From assembly GCF_021155765.1 (NCBI RefSeq), contig NC_060110.1, forward strand, positions 5,084,001 to 5,148,000: a stretch of DNA of 64,000 nucleotides, in the 5' to 3' direction. Positions 53,101 through 64,000 of this stretch are shown here, piece after piece. The first letter of the stretch is position 1. Each line of letters opens with the position of its first letter. The DNA is from Diprion similis. Taxonomy: Eukaryota > Arthropoda > Insecta > Hymenoptera > Diprionidae. A program made the translations under genes and the position numbers. The notes beneath the pieces were generated by a model. The model did no database searches, was not told where the DNA came from, and saw only the letters and a program-made list of their open reading frames with translations.

Positions 53101-56100
53101 AGTAGATTTTACAAGATAAAGGATTCCGTAAAATTTCGGGTTATCTCAAAGATTTTAGCGATTTCAGATGACTTTACAGAATTTCAAGTATTTTGAAAGA
53201 TGTGATAGGATTTCGTATGATTTCGTAGGTTTCAGAGATTCCACAGGATTATACAAGATTGCATAGGATTATAGGTATTTCAGGGGTTTTATGTGATTTT
53301 AATGATTCCACATGAATTTACAGGATTTTACAAGATCTCAGGGGATTTGAAGGATTTCAAATGATTTTATAAAATCGTACAATTCTTCCGCTTGAAATAT
53401 AACGACAGGGTGTCTATCTCATTAAAAAACCTGCAAGTTCTGGAAATCTCAGGGAATTTTTTTCCTCCTGAACTATCCGAAAATTCTCAGGGAATTCTCC
53501 TAAAAGTGATCGATTCAAAAAATTCATTTCGCATATTTAAAACCAGTATTAATTTGAAAAATAATAATAAATAAATGCTGACAACTTCTTACGTATGTAT
53601 AAGCAAAATTTTCACACAAATTGTACGAAAAATCATAAAATCACCTGGAATATCCTGGAATTCTCAGAGAATTTTAGATCCTAACTGAAATCTCGAAAAA
53701 CATTCCAGAGATTATCACTTTTCCGAGCAAATGGGAGAAAGTTTCAGGAAATTTTGGACTATTATTCGCATCTGAGGATTACGTTAGTCCTCAATACACG
53801 TACCCAGCTGTAGTTTCTCTCATTTAGATCAAGGTCGAGTGGTCCCAATTCTTCAAAGTTTCCGTAACCCGTTGACGAAGCTCCGGGGCCTCCTTGGAGC
53901 CAGATAATGAGCGGCTTCTCGGTAAAATTCGTTACGTTTGCTGTGGTGTAGTAAAGCCACCAGAACATGTGCGCGTAAGGACGAACGGTTACGTAGCCCC
54001 ATTCCTGCTCCCCAGATCCAAAACCTTGTCTTCCTGTCAAGGGAAAAACTCTCGATTTTTTATTCTGGTTGCTCGGAAAGATGGATACTTTTTTTCAATG
54101 TCTTTATCGATAACAACCAGATGATTCTCCAAAAGTTTTTCAAGCTGTGGCGCGTTGCGAAGAAAAGTTTCTATGTCAAAAGTTCATAGAAAAACGTTAT
54201 TTAGTTACCTATAGTTTGCCAGTTAAAGTCGATGCAATTTGTTGTTAATAGTAATGAGCAAAACTCTCACATGCAATTGTTTCGATTCAGTTGACAGAAG
54301 ATAAGATAATTGATTTATTATCCGTTTGTTAACAGCTTGGTATGCAGGATAACGATCTTGATTCAGACTTGTGATTAAATTTAATTTGTTATACTGATCA
54401 ATTGACATTATGATAAGATACTATATGGTATAATTCTTTGAGTTTATTTGACAGGCGGCTTAATGGCTTAATCTAATTCTCTGCTAAATCGCTACTCGTT
54501 TCATTGTATTATACGTATACTACGATATAAGTACTTTGAAATAACAACGAGGTTCAATTCATCTGATTATCGGTGTCTGTGAAAATGAAAAAGTTTTATC
54601 AGTTCACCTACTTTTAGACCATAAATAAGGTATTCACTTGGCTTCTAGCTCCTGGGACATTGATTCTGGTTGAATCATTTAAACAGCAAAAAAAAGGAAA
54701 AAAAAAAATTGATCCCGTATGAGTATAAAAATGTTTTTTACGGCATGGACATTGAAAAGTCCACTTTTTGTGGCAGTTTTCGTTCCGTAAAGTGACACTT
54801 TATACGACAGCGAACAAAGTTGCGGAATAAAGTCTTTGTTCCGCAGTTTTGATGCGCAGTTCGAAGTGCGCATCCCAAACTGGCGAATAAAGTAGCTTCG
54901 TCGAACAGATCGCGACATAACCTTACTCTTCGTTTTGCTTTTCAATGCCCATACCGTAAAAAATATTGTATTTGGCATGGCCGTAAACCGTTTTTTGGCT
55001 CGAATAATTTCAGTACTCGCTTCCGGCTCGCCTTCAGCTCGTCCTGAAATCTTTATCCTTGCCAAAAAACAGGCGGTTTACGGGCATGCCACATAAATAG
55101 CTATTAAAAGGCAACGATGAAAAATAAACGTTGCACAACCTAACGCTGGTTCATGATATTAACAACGAAATATATAATACGAATCTAATAGTCAGACTGA
55201 TAACGCAAATAATCATTTCTGCTGTTGATAGTCTGCTTTGATCCAGACAGTCGCGCTTCACGCTTGTCAGTATATCGGATGGCTGTACATTCAGCTCAGA
55301 TACTTGGGAATTAAGGTCTGTTATAAATGTGAATTCCAGTAATTTTATTATTTTTCGAATCGATAAGAGCGATCATTTGTGGACAACATGATAAGCAAGT
55401 TGTCCCTCATTCAACGGCTAAGAATATCTATATAGTAGGTTGACATGCAGTTTCTTTATCGTACAGGAATTATCTAAGCACCTAATTCCACAGTGACATC
55501 TCATTCTAGAGATTTTTTCACAACATATGCGCATTTGCAGAAGACGGTGAGGAAATTTCATTTCAGTAATTAGGAATTTGTAATCAGTAAATTGTTTGAT
55601 AAATTTTCTGAATGTTTTTTTTATTACCGATTCAATACACGAAGAAAATTTTACGCAACTCTGATGCTTTGTTTTTGGAAAAACAACGTGTTTCGGATGG
55701 GGCTTTTGACAGTTTGACAGTGTTTTAAATTGAGTCATAGTTACCGTATTTTTATAACATTAGCTAAAAATTTTCAGAAATTATATACGGTTTTAAGTCT
55801 ATCTTTGTATCAAGATCTGACTATTAATATGATTTCCCAAAAAGCAAAACTGAATGGAATTGAATCAGGTTAATTTTTAAATCGAAATTAGTTCTGAATT
55901 CGTTGTGCTCTGGCAGATTCTTTTCTGACTGCATGCATGCCTCGATAATTTTGTTTTTATAATTTCTATTCATTTCATCATCAAAAGTATGTTATGTGAT
56001 TTGAATTATTTACAATTAGTCGAGACGTTATTTACAAATCTGAGGGAATAATTGGGCACTTAGCGAGCGAAACTGATTATTAAGAATTCTGGATAAACAT

Positions 56101-56854
56101 TTCCTCGTCTGGACTTCCCCATACATTATAAATGAAGAAACAGAGCATAATGTTCTATATGGATATGAGTGCTATTATCAGACTTAAACGCTAGAGAGAT
56201 TAATTCTGGATATGGGGTATTCCACGCCAATTCGACCAGTTACAAACCCCGACCATCTCAAAATCATTTTATGTTTTTTTTTTTTTACATTCTACTGGGT
56301 AAAAAACGCGACCTGAAATTTTTCAAATTTTTTCTATTAAACCGTTTATTTTTTATAAATATTTAAAGTCGATTGCTAAAGCCCATGTTTAAAAATCTGA
56401 AAAAATTCTCGAAAATCCCGTAAATGACACCAAACACTCTCCGTTAAGGAAAACGTGGGCCGAATTTTTTTTCTATTTTTTTTTATCACTTAATTCGGAG
56501 TTTGAAAATTTTTAAACTCAAAATTAACACACAATCAAATCGTAAGTGTCAAACAAGTGTAAATTCACTTGTAAACGTTCGGTATCGACAATTCAATGAT
56601 GCGTCACTCTAGTTATATAGTAAAGATAGTTTTGGTTTAAAAAATTTAAAAATTCCGAAATTAGCTGATGAGAACGTTTATACCTTGTTCGAGGGGAAAA
56701 AAAAAGTAAATTTCCGTTATCTGAAATTGGTCAGAAGCAGGTCTTTGAGAAATAATTGATTCTTGAAGGTAACAGCTTGGTAATAAATTCGCTTACCATT
56801 AACTCCCGTGGCGAGAAATGTAAGGGTGATTACAGTAATTGTCGGGAGAATCAT
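47109..56854 (-). CDS. SCPEP1: Serine carboxypeptidase, retinoid-inducible type (S10 family)
   Basis: Nine minus-strand exons: 56797-56854, 53804-54033, 52660-52890, 51977-52087, 50964-51175, 50533-50726, 49000-49077, 48304-48458 and 47109-47177, about 445 aa (human SCPEP1 is 452). Exon 1 encodes a signal peptide (MILPTITVITLTFLATGVNG), so the enzyme is secretory or lysosomal. Then come WGYVTVRPYAHMFWWLYY, the oxyanion loop WLQGGPGAS, nucleophile Ser about 158 in AESYGGKMAAE, GDSWLSPMDSV, DFYNIL, LMNG, Asp about 365 in QLDLIVDT and His about 422 in SGHM. The S10 triad is therefore complete. The family removes C-terminal residues from peptides at acidic pH. The exon 5/6 junction is unsure: the model uses a weak acceptor at 50726, while the better acceptor at 50700 does not match the phase of the best donor. 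Inverted element copies lie in introns 1 and 3. Confidence 0.94.
50078..50265. mobile_element. Foldback element in SCPEP1-like intron 6
   Basis: Terminal GATTTTACATCT at 50078-50089 recurs inverted as AGATGTAAAATC at 50254-50265. Inner blocks also pair: TTTTTGGAGTCATATCTAC with GTAGATTTAACTCCAAAAA. About 188 bp, non-coding, within the intron between 49077 and 50533. Confidence 0.6.
52153..52529 (+). mobile_element. Double-hairpin element, copy 2 (complete)
   Basis: A 377-bp unit from AATAGCTATTTATG to GCCGTAAAAAATATT. The first third is a long palindrome: GTGGCATGCCCATAAACCG and GGATAAAGATTTCAG pair with CTGAAATTATCC and CGGTTTACGGGCATGCC. The rest is bounded by TACGGTATCGGCATTGAAAA and its inverse near 52500. 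One frame is open across the whole unit (from 52164). It lies in SCPEP1-like intron 3, opposite in orientation to copy 3. Confidence 0.85.
52920..53390. repeat. Degenerate array of AGATTTYA-type short repeats
   Basis: Nearly 470 bases consist of loosely repeated 10-13-base words such as AAGATTTTAGAGATTTCA, GGATTTCAAA, AGATTTCATGG and GGATTTTACAAG. No frame is coding-like. It occupies most of SCPEP1-like intron 2 and is much more regular than the surrounding intron sequence. It is probably a decayed satellite. Confidence 0.7.
53400..53760. repeat. Dispersed-repeat remnant with CTCAGGGAATT motifs
   Basis: Starting with CAGGGTGTCTA near 53407, the stretch repeats TCTGGAAATCTCAGGGAATT and CCTGGAATATCCTGGAATTC style motifs. 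It recalls the wording of a common insect DNA-element remnant and of 21760-21874 in this window. No coding capacity. It follows the degenerate array in the same intron. Confidence 0.45.
54730..55105 (-). mobile_element. Double-hairpin element, copy 3 (complete, inverted)
   Basis: A 376-bp unit on the minus strand, nearly identical to copy 2 from AATAGCTATTTATG (at 55105) to GCCGTAAAAAACATT (at 54730). Differences are scattered substitutions. The same frame as in copy 2 is open. It lies in SCPEP1-like intron 1. The flanks of the three copies are unrelated apart from AT-richness, so they are separate insertions and not one duplicated segment. Confidence 0.85.
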
Positions 56855-58127
56855 GTCGTTGTGGTATAACTTCTGTGAGTGCAGCTTATTGACGACTAAT
56901 TGTAAGTTATACACTCACTCGCCCGAAGAAGCTTTTGCACGCCAACGATTATTTCGTATATGGCTTTATTATAAGCTCATGATATATCTCATAGATAAGA
57001 CACTTATTCGGAGATTAATCATCATTGGAGAATCCGATAGATACAAGTTACGTATAATAATATCATTTATACGGAAAGTCAATTATCTGGTAATAAGTCA
57101 GGCGATTTATTTACGTCATTTGAATATTCAGTATGATTTTTACAATCGACTTTCACAGAAATAAGCCTAAGACTATAGAGAAAAATAATCTGTTAATAAA
57201 AAAAAATAAAATAATAATAATAATAATTTTAAAAAAATCGTTTTTTTGAAAATTCTGGACGTATGTAATCGTCGGTTAATATTAATCGGATAAATGATTC
57301 ATCAAAAAACTCGATTAATTGATCAATCGATGCAAAGAAAAGTTATTGGTCCTCGAATACCTCTAAAAATGGAAGGTCAACTGCTTTTGATTTTTTTCGG
57401 GCTGCTTTATCTTGACGGTTTTGAAGAAAGGATCAAATTAATTGACTCATAGCTAATTTCGACGAAATTTTGCATGAATTTCTGACGGTGTGCTATTCTA
57501 TATCGCTGCAATCGACGAGTGTCAGTTTATTCTGCTGTTTGTATTGAAATCAGAAAAATATTAGTGATGATTCCTTCAAGTTTTCTAAAAAATTTTTACC
57601 GATTACTGCCTCCCTTAATATATACAAAATTCCAAAGAAATATGTCATATTCTTTTTTTCTCACTGATTTTCATCCTCCCATCGAGAACTTTAAATTTAC
57701 AATGAAAATTCAAGAACTTGATCGTAATTATATTCCTAATTCTGATTTTCTTTTTAGAATCCATTTTGAATTCTGAATTTCTGCTGAGGGGAGAATCGTA
57801 ATCAGCGTATCCAATATTTCTTGGTACTCGATTCCATAATTGTGACATTTCTCACTTGTCATCGCTCCGTTAACAATTCTATAACTAATAAACTTCCGGA
57901 TTGAGAGTATCCACGCTTATTGTTAGTTTTGACATTTCTGACGCCGTACAATTGTACCGTGAAATCGATAAACGTCACCTTCGATGACCGTTTAAAATTG
58001 AATTACTCAGAATTATGTAACGCCTTTCACGTAACTCTCCGATGAGCACGTATGAGTTACATGACTTTGGATAATACTCGACGTTTCGGTGAAACTTTTG
58101 AAACGGCGTCGCGTCGTCCTTTGACCT

Positions 58128-58163
58128 CGACATCGACATCGACATCGACATCGACATCGACAT
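58128..58163 (+). repeat. (CGACAT)6 microsatellite
   Basis: Six perfect hexamers. The complementary strand reads as a Met-Ser run in one frame, but nothing else there looks coding. Confidence 0.9.
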
Positions 58164-59299
58164 CGGTTCGTCCAGAGAATATGAACGAATTTTAAGTATC
58201 ATTCGATGCCCCAGGTCACAATAAATAAACAATTTATCGACTATCGACCGACACGGCAAAAGTTGATCGGTAAAGTTGTAATGCCGTAAAATGATTTCTC
58301 GATAAATAAAAATTAGAATAAAAATTTCACCTTCACTAGACTTTCGATTTGCGAATTAGTACCTACGAGGTAGACGAATCAACGAAATACCATCGCCGAA
58401 TACGAGGGGAAACTCGGTATGACTCGTGATATTCGACAAAAGTTATTTACTCGTTATGTAAAAGATGTGTTCGATCTTCCTGACTAAGTGGGGATAAAAT
58501 CGAGGTATAATCAATCGATACTTTGGTCCGAAAACAAGTTTACAAGGTGAATTTATACTGATGGAACTAAATGCGAGCGTAAGCGCCGTTTCAATACGAG
58601 AAAGGTTTTAATTAGATGCTATATTAATAACTATTTACTTGTGTTTATGAAAGTTGGAAAAGTTTTTATGGAAGAGAGAGAGAAAAAAAAAAACAAAAAA
58701 AAAAAAAATAGCTAGCCTAGCAAAAGTTTATAATTAAGCAAATTGCTGAAACGTTCGTATCATTTCGCGGATACCAAACGTAGGTATGTACCTACCTTAC
58801 ATATTTATGCCTTGAGCATACGAGGTCGACGAGCCACTAATTAATTAAATTAACACCGAGTGCAGTAATTCAGATATTCTCGCGTAAATGGCGGAAGAAA
58901 TTTCTTATGAATAAATATTTATTGGTCGGATATAAAATACCTGATGTTTATCGTGATAATTAACCAAGCTTCAAATCAGACATATGTAACCGATATTACA
59001 CCCCAGGGAATCCCATGCATCCCGGTTTTGTCGCTGAAATTTGATACACGCAGTTATTTATTTATAGATCGTGAACCACGCGTGTAATTAAAATACTTTA
59101 TAACAGTAGGCATGGAGAGACGGACGAGATTATAAATTGTAATCTCAGGTTATGGAGATCTGGACAATCCGTTATGTGCGGCGGTAAAAAAGCTGATTAT
59201 AGCTTATAGCTGCACGAGAGAAAGTTTCAACGCTGTATTAATTCCTAGGGAATCATGTACGAGAAGCTTGTAACAAAGTTTTTTAAACGGACGTAACGT

Positions 59300-59874
59300 C
59301 AGTGGCGTAACTAGGCCGGCTTCGTGGTCTCCAAGATTGGGGGTGAAAAAAGTTATATATATGAGATCAAAGATTAGTCACGTTTGGTGCTGCTTTGTAA
59401 TTGAAAATTAACGAGATTAAGAAATTGACTTTTCTAAGCTCATCGATATTTTCTGATTGAAAATATTTCGGGAAAAGTCATTTTAGCAGTTTAATATTGT
59501 CTAGAGGGTTTTGCAATGTCGGAATTTTTTAAGATTTATTATATTATAAATTAATTTATGAGATTGAAGGAGTTTTATAAAATAACTATTAGATTTCTGT
59601 TTCTTTTATTTTCGTTATAATTTCTTTGGCCTTATTTGATATAAAATTGTACTTCTGATATTTTCCATTTCAAATGATTGGTTATATCGGCTGTATAGTG
59701 AAAAATGTAAAAAAATATCTTTTTGGATTAACGGTAGCTTTAATCTACAGTAAATAAAATGTATAAATTGAATATCTTACTGTTTTATTGGGAAAAAATA
59801 TGTTTCATTATTTATCCAGGGGGCCCAATTTACGTCCTTGGCTCGGGGCCCCTAAATGCCTAGTTACGTCCCTG
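59300..59874. mobile_element. hAT-like MITE with CAGTGGCGTAACTAGGC ends
   Basis: The left end CAGTGGCGTAACTAGGC (59300) matches the inverted right end GCCTAGTTACGTCCCTG (59858-59874) with two mismatches. The interior (575 bp) is AT-rich and non-coding, except for GC-rich CTCGGGGCCCC near the right end. Ends of the type CAGTGGCGTAACTAGG occur on many animal hAT-type elements. A clean 8-bp target duplication is not visible, so class is tentative. Confidence 0.7.
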
Positions 59875-61710
59875 CCCAGCGTAATTTTTTATGTATAATG
59901 CATCCTGCATGTCGATAATATAATATGCTTCTACATTTTCAATAACAATGCTTGTGATTTTCTAAACAGTTTTTTTTTTTCTCTCTTTTTCTAAATTTTG
60001 ATTCAGATGCTCCGGCAAATACATCATTAAATCGCCGCTAACTAAACGTCCCAACTCAATTAGCACTGGTTCACGTTTTGACTTTTCGTTGGAGCCACGT
60101 GCTTAGAAGAAGAACATCGTTTTAATACTGCGGAACTGCTGCACTGGCTGTTGTTTGCTTTTGAAATTCGAGGGTTGATTAGTGGGTGAAGGTGAAAAGT
60201 TTCAAGGTTAGGAAACAAATCAATATGCAGAGTACAGCGGCTTTGAACTTTCGTCGAATTTCTTTATTACACTCACGTAACAATCGGTATATATATATAT
60301 ACATACAAATATGCATTGACACCTTCGAATGGCACGAAGGAATTTATAATTTTTTACAATTCTTGCCGAAACCATGCGAAGATGAATTATCATTTCCGGT
60401 GGATAAGCTATATTCGAAATATTGAGAAACTTTCCCGCTTTTTTTCATGACACAACGATGTGGTCTCGTTGATCAGTCTGGCATCGTCAGTCTGATCTCT
60501 GAGTCCTTAGCTTTCGTGGAATTATTTGAAACTTTGTTGATCATCATCTACACAGAAAAGAAACTTTATTGTTTCTGTAACAATACAAAGATCATTAACT
60601 ATCGCGTGTAAAAACCAAAGTTGATGTGATAACTGGTGAATAGACTTCTGAGCGAATGCTTAGAGAATTCTGACAAGGATTCTGACTTAAGCATCTTATC
60701 TGTCGTGAAAATCGAATCAGCTTCGTGACTCTCGTGGGAATAAGACGTAATTGTCTCGTTTTTGATGCGAATCTGCACTTGTATTTGCTTCTCATTTTAA
60801 CTGGATTTGGAATTAATCTTAATCTGCTGGAAAAGAATCATAAAGTCTTATTAAAAAATTTGGCGAGAAAATTACGTTTATCGGTTACTGAAATCCCTTG
60901 TAAATACTGTTAACAGTTTACTTAAACTGACAAGGTGATAGAATATTACGAGAACCAATCAGAGACGGTAAGTTGATACTTGAAGGGATGTTTCTACGAC
61001 AGAATCTATGAGATACACTTTCAATTCTCAATAACTATGAGTTGAGAACAGATTTTTGCTATAGAGATAAATTTCATTGTTAATTGCCTAGTGGAACGTC
61101 TATAATTTTCGAAAGTGGATTAGTGAAAAGATAGAAAATACCTTGGAAATTTTCCGCAAATCCTTTATTTTCATCATTCACGGAAAAATGGAATTTTTTA
61201 TTTGAGAATTTTCACCAAATTTCTGATCGAAAATATATCAGTATTTTATATATATATTGATTAAATCCTGCAAAAAAATAATTATTATAACAGAGTAGCA
61301 AAAAAAAAAAAAAAAAAGAAAAAAAAGAATTCGCATCTCTCATAAACTTTCATCAAGTCTTATGCTCTCATAGAAAAAAGGTCAGAGATCTTACGAGTCT
61401 CTTTGAGTTTCTGTTCAAGTTTCTCCATCGAGATCTCCGAAACTTCCGGCAACCACTGCCAGCAAGTTTGTTCCACTTGAGCAGGAGCGTGGCTCATTCG
61501 GAGTTTGGCGTGAGCGGTTTATTCGAAGAGCATACTCAGCAAAGACATATATCTGACGAGTTAAAGTGCTCGATCGTCAGTTCTGATGATGTAATAATTT
61601 GTAAATTTGTTACAACATTTGGGAACAGGGTGTATGAACGTGAGAGTGTAGCATATTTGAGATACTTGCGGTGAATGGTAGCAGCGTGAACTGAAAATGA
61701 AAAAGAAGGA

Positions 61711-62372
61711 GAAGAAGAAGAAGAAGAAGAAGAAGCGAGATTACGATGTGCAGCTTATTTAAAAACGAATTTTAACCCAAGACTCGAGTCATACACGAGT
61801 GTCGCGTGCACCGTGGCATCCTCCTACTAATTGGTATGAAAGTGAAGAGAGTCATATATTCCTCCTCGAGCGATGCTAATTGCTTTTTAGTGAAAATGCA
61901 TGGCACCGACTTTGAAACGCCAAGTGCTGCACAGAGCGAGGAAAGCAGCCGAAACTAAGTAAAAATGTTAGTTTGGTATTCCGACACACTATTCCGTTTC
62001 TACATCGCGTGATTACCGTTTCGAATTCCAGTTCGGATGGGTCTTCCTCATATGTAATTGGCGCAGATGGTAATATGCCCGCACGTATATCTTAATTTAT
62101 TTCGAGAGAAATTCAACGCTTTGCTTCACCCGAACGTGGTATTATAAGTATTAAACCTCTAAGTACGCACTTATCTTATGTCTAACTGAATTATTCCTTT
62201 TGATATCATACCTTCGCTATATCGTTGTATTCGTGTGACAGCTATGCCACTTGATATTACCGCTTTCTAAGTCACTTCTGAACTTTCGCATGTTCGACCA
62301 TCGCATAATCATGTTTAAATAGTCAAGTACCAGTGCTTCTTATTTTACTTCTACTTCTTCTTCTTCTTCTTC
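61711..62372. repeat. Opposed GAA and TTC microsatellite tracts
   Basis: A GAA tract (about 61711-61735) and a TTC tract (about 62356-62373) lie some 620 bases apart on the same strand, so they are mutually complementary. The interval has no recognised gene. Confidence 0.75.
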
Positions 62373-64000
62373 GTTCGAATTCTTCTCAGTTGTAATATTA
62401 AGTGATCGAAGTTCGCGTAACAGCTGCATTTGTAACGTTACGAAATTGCGATGCGAAATAAAATTTGAAACACGAATTGTGATAAAAAGATTCAAATTTG
62501 GACTATTTTTATTAATTGAAAACGATAATACTAAATCAAAATTCAGAAATCATAAATTCCAAAGTGTTAGAAACACAGCGTTTTTTTTTTTTTTTTTTTT
62601 TTTTCTTTCCTTTCTTTTGTACGAGGTTTCGATCTACCAATCTATTGGAAAATGTCTTCATGGCGCCAGAGCCTGGTTCTCGGCGCCATTTTATCACCGC
62701 ATAACCTAAGTTTTCAATTTTAATGGAGTCAAATTGTAATACTTGGGGTTTCAAAGTACTCATGTCACATACATTAATTAAACGCCATTAATAGTAAATC
62801 TGTTCTACCATCCACACGCAAAAAAAAATGTAAGCAATCAGCTGTTAGCCTGGTTGCATTAGTTCGATTTTTTCCCACCAGGTGGCGCATTGCAAAATTA
62901 CAATCCCAATAATATATTTACCCGCAATGGCGTAACGAATCGCTGCGACTTGTTTTGATTTCCACTGGCACTCGCGGTGATATGTCATAGAGATTAGCTA
63001 ATCAACTACATCAGTTTTCACCGCGTGTTCGTTCGCATTGCGCGGGCGAATTGTCTCCAAATCATATGCAATTCTGCCGCGTGACTAACCTCTTAACTAC
63101 GCTCGAGATTGACGAAAGGTGACAAAATAACTTGTGATTCTCTGCCGTAGTTCAACGATCGTTTTAATAACTTATAGAAAACAGGAAATATGGTTTATCT
63201 GGTGTGATATTATTTGTGAAACGCCCAGTTCAGGACGATTAGTACGCTTAAATATATGCCGATGTGGAACATCACTCGATTTTTAGTAAATGAATTTTAA
63301 TGTTTGTCTATCGACAAAATTTTTTTCGGGCCAACTGTTTGAGAGTGGTGCAGATCTATGAGTAAAATGGTGATTATTAGTACGACGATAAAGTACAAAG
63401 GATGTTTTTGTTTTTTGATGAGAAAAAATGAAGCGCCAAATCATATTTTATTTTATCGTTAGAACGAAATAAAATTCAGGTGACTTTGGTATTTTGAGAC
63501 CAGGGCGTAATGAAATACTAATTACGTATATCTGAATTTTGGAACTAGGACGAAGTAAAATAGAAATTATGTTTGCATTTTGTAATTGAGGTGTAAATTT
63601 TGTAATGAGGGTAAAATGCAATGCAAGTTATATTATTGCGATTTTTAATTCATGTGAAATAAAATATTTATAAAATAAAGTTTCTAATTACCCTTGATAG
63701 TATGTAAAAATAAGTAGGTATACACAGTTTTTACGTACAATTAAAAATCAGACATGTTCGTATACTTTTTATAAATTTTCTTAGTAGTTAACCGCATATG
63801 AGAAATTTTCAATTTGATTTACTGATCGATCCTATGACAAATTTGGAACTTGATCAATAGAAGATATTAATTTATTTCAATGAAAGTTGTAACTGATCTG
63901 AATAATGACATTAATTATTTGCAAAAATTTTAATTCAACCACAATTAAATACTAATCATTTCAATAACGCTAATATAAAAGTATAATTTATACTTGATTT

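Larger units (their letters stand above)
56855..64000. other. Region upstream of SCPEP1-like gene to window end
   Basis: No gene is supported. The first few hundred bases should hold the SCPEP1-like promoter. The remainder is AT-rich, with a CGACAT microsatellite (58128), a 575-bp inverted-end element (59300-59874), a GAA tract (61711) and a TTC tract (62353), a T22 run near 62581, and loosely repetitive AT-rich sequence at about 63420-63650. Short reading frames of 60-90 codons have no recognisable domains. Confidence 0.5.

Noticed and set aside
57975-58259. Minus-strand frame with a Met-Ser run
   Set aside because: Produced by the CGACAT microsatellite; no other coding signal.
62446-62763. 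Frames on both strands across a long T run
   Set aside because: Poly-Phe and poly-Lys from the homopolymer; no domain.

Overview
The window is animal nuclear DNA, almost certainly from an insect and probably from a hymenopteran (my inference from gene content and AT-richness; no species marker is visible). It is AT-rich. Coding sequence is split into short exons with canonical GT-AG borders and clean phases. Miniature inverted-repeat elements and microsatellites are plentiful. I saw no bacterial operons, tRNA, rRNA or CRISPR.

Six protein-coding genes can be rebuilt exon by exon. (1) 1-2068, minus: the 5' end of flotillin-1, cut by the window edge. (2) 3712-12338, plus: an ANKRD13-family ubiquitin-binding adaptor, 13 exons, 610 aa. 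(3) 13463-16869, minus: the DREAM/MuvB subunit LIN37, about 244 aa. (4) 23830-26623, plus: GDP-mannose 4,6-dehydratase, 7 exons, 356 aa. (5) 30876-37922, minus: a FoxL1-like forkhead factor, two exons around a 6.2 kb intron, 267 aa. (6) 47109-56854, minus: a retinoid-inducible-type serine carboxypeptidase (SCPEP1-like), 9 exons, about 445 aa. Flotillin-1 and Ankrd13 are divergent over a shared 1.6 kb upstream region. Ankrd13 and Lin37 are tail to tail.

Divergent from Lin37 is a probable multi-exon non-coding transcript (about 17.5-20.6 kb, plus). Three of its exons have nearly equal length and share a repeated acceptor motif. A 26-bp minisatellite at 22.05-22.23 kb, between this transcript and Gmd, repeats a complete 3' splice-site cassette seven times.

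The rest is intergenic or intronic DNA with many foldback elements: a TA-flanked palindrome at 2.56 kb, a TTAA-flanked one 20 bp from the FoxL1 splice donor, a CAGTGGCGTAACTAGG-ended one at 59.3 kb, and several unnamed ones. A 377-bp double-hairpin family occurs three times. Two of its copies lie in opposite orientation in SCPEP1 introns, flanking exons 2 and 3, an arrangement that could favour exon circularisation. The genes are housekeeping or developmental and do not form one pathway; the unusual content is in the non-coding transcript and the repeats.
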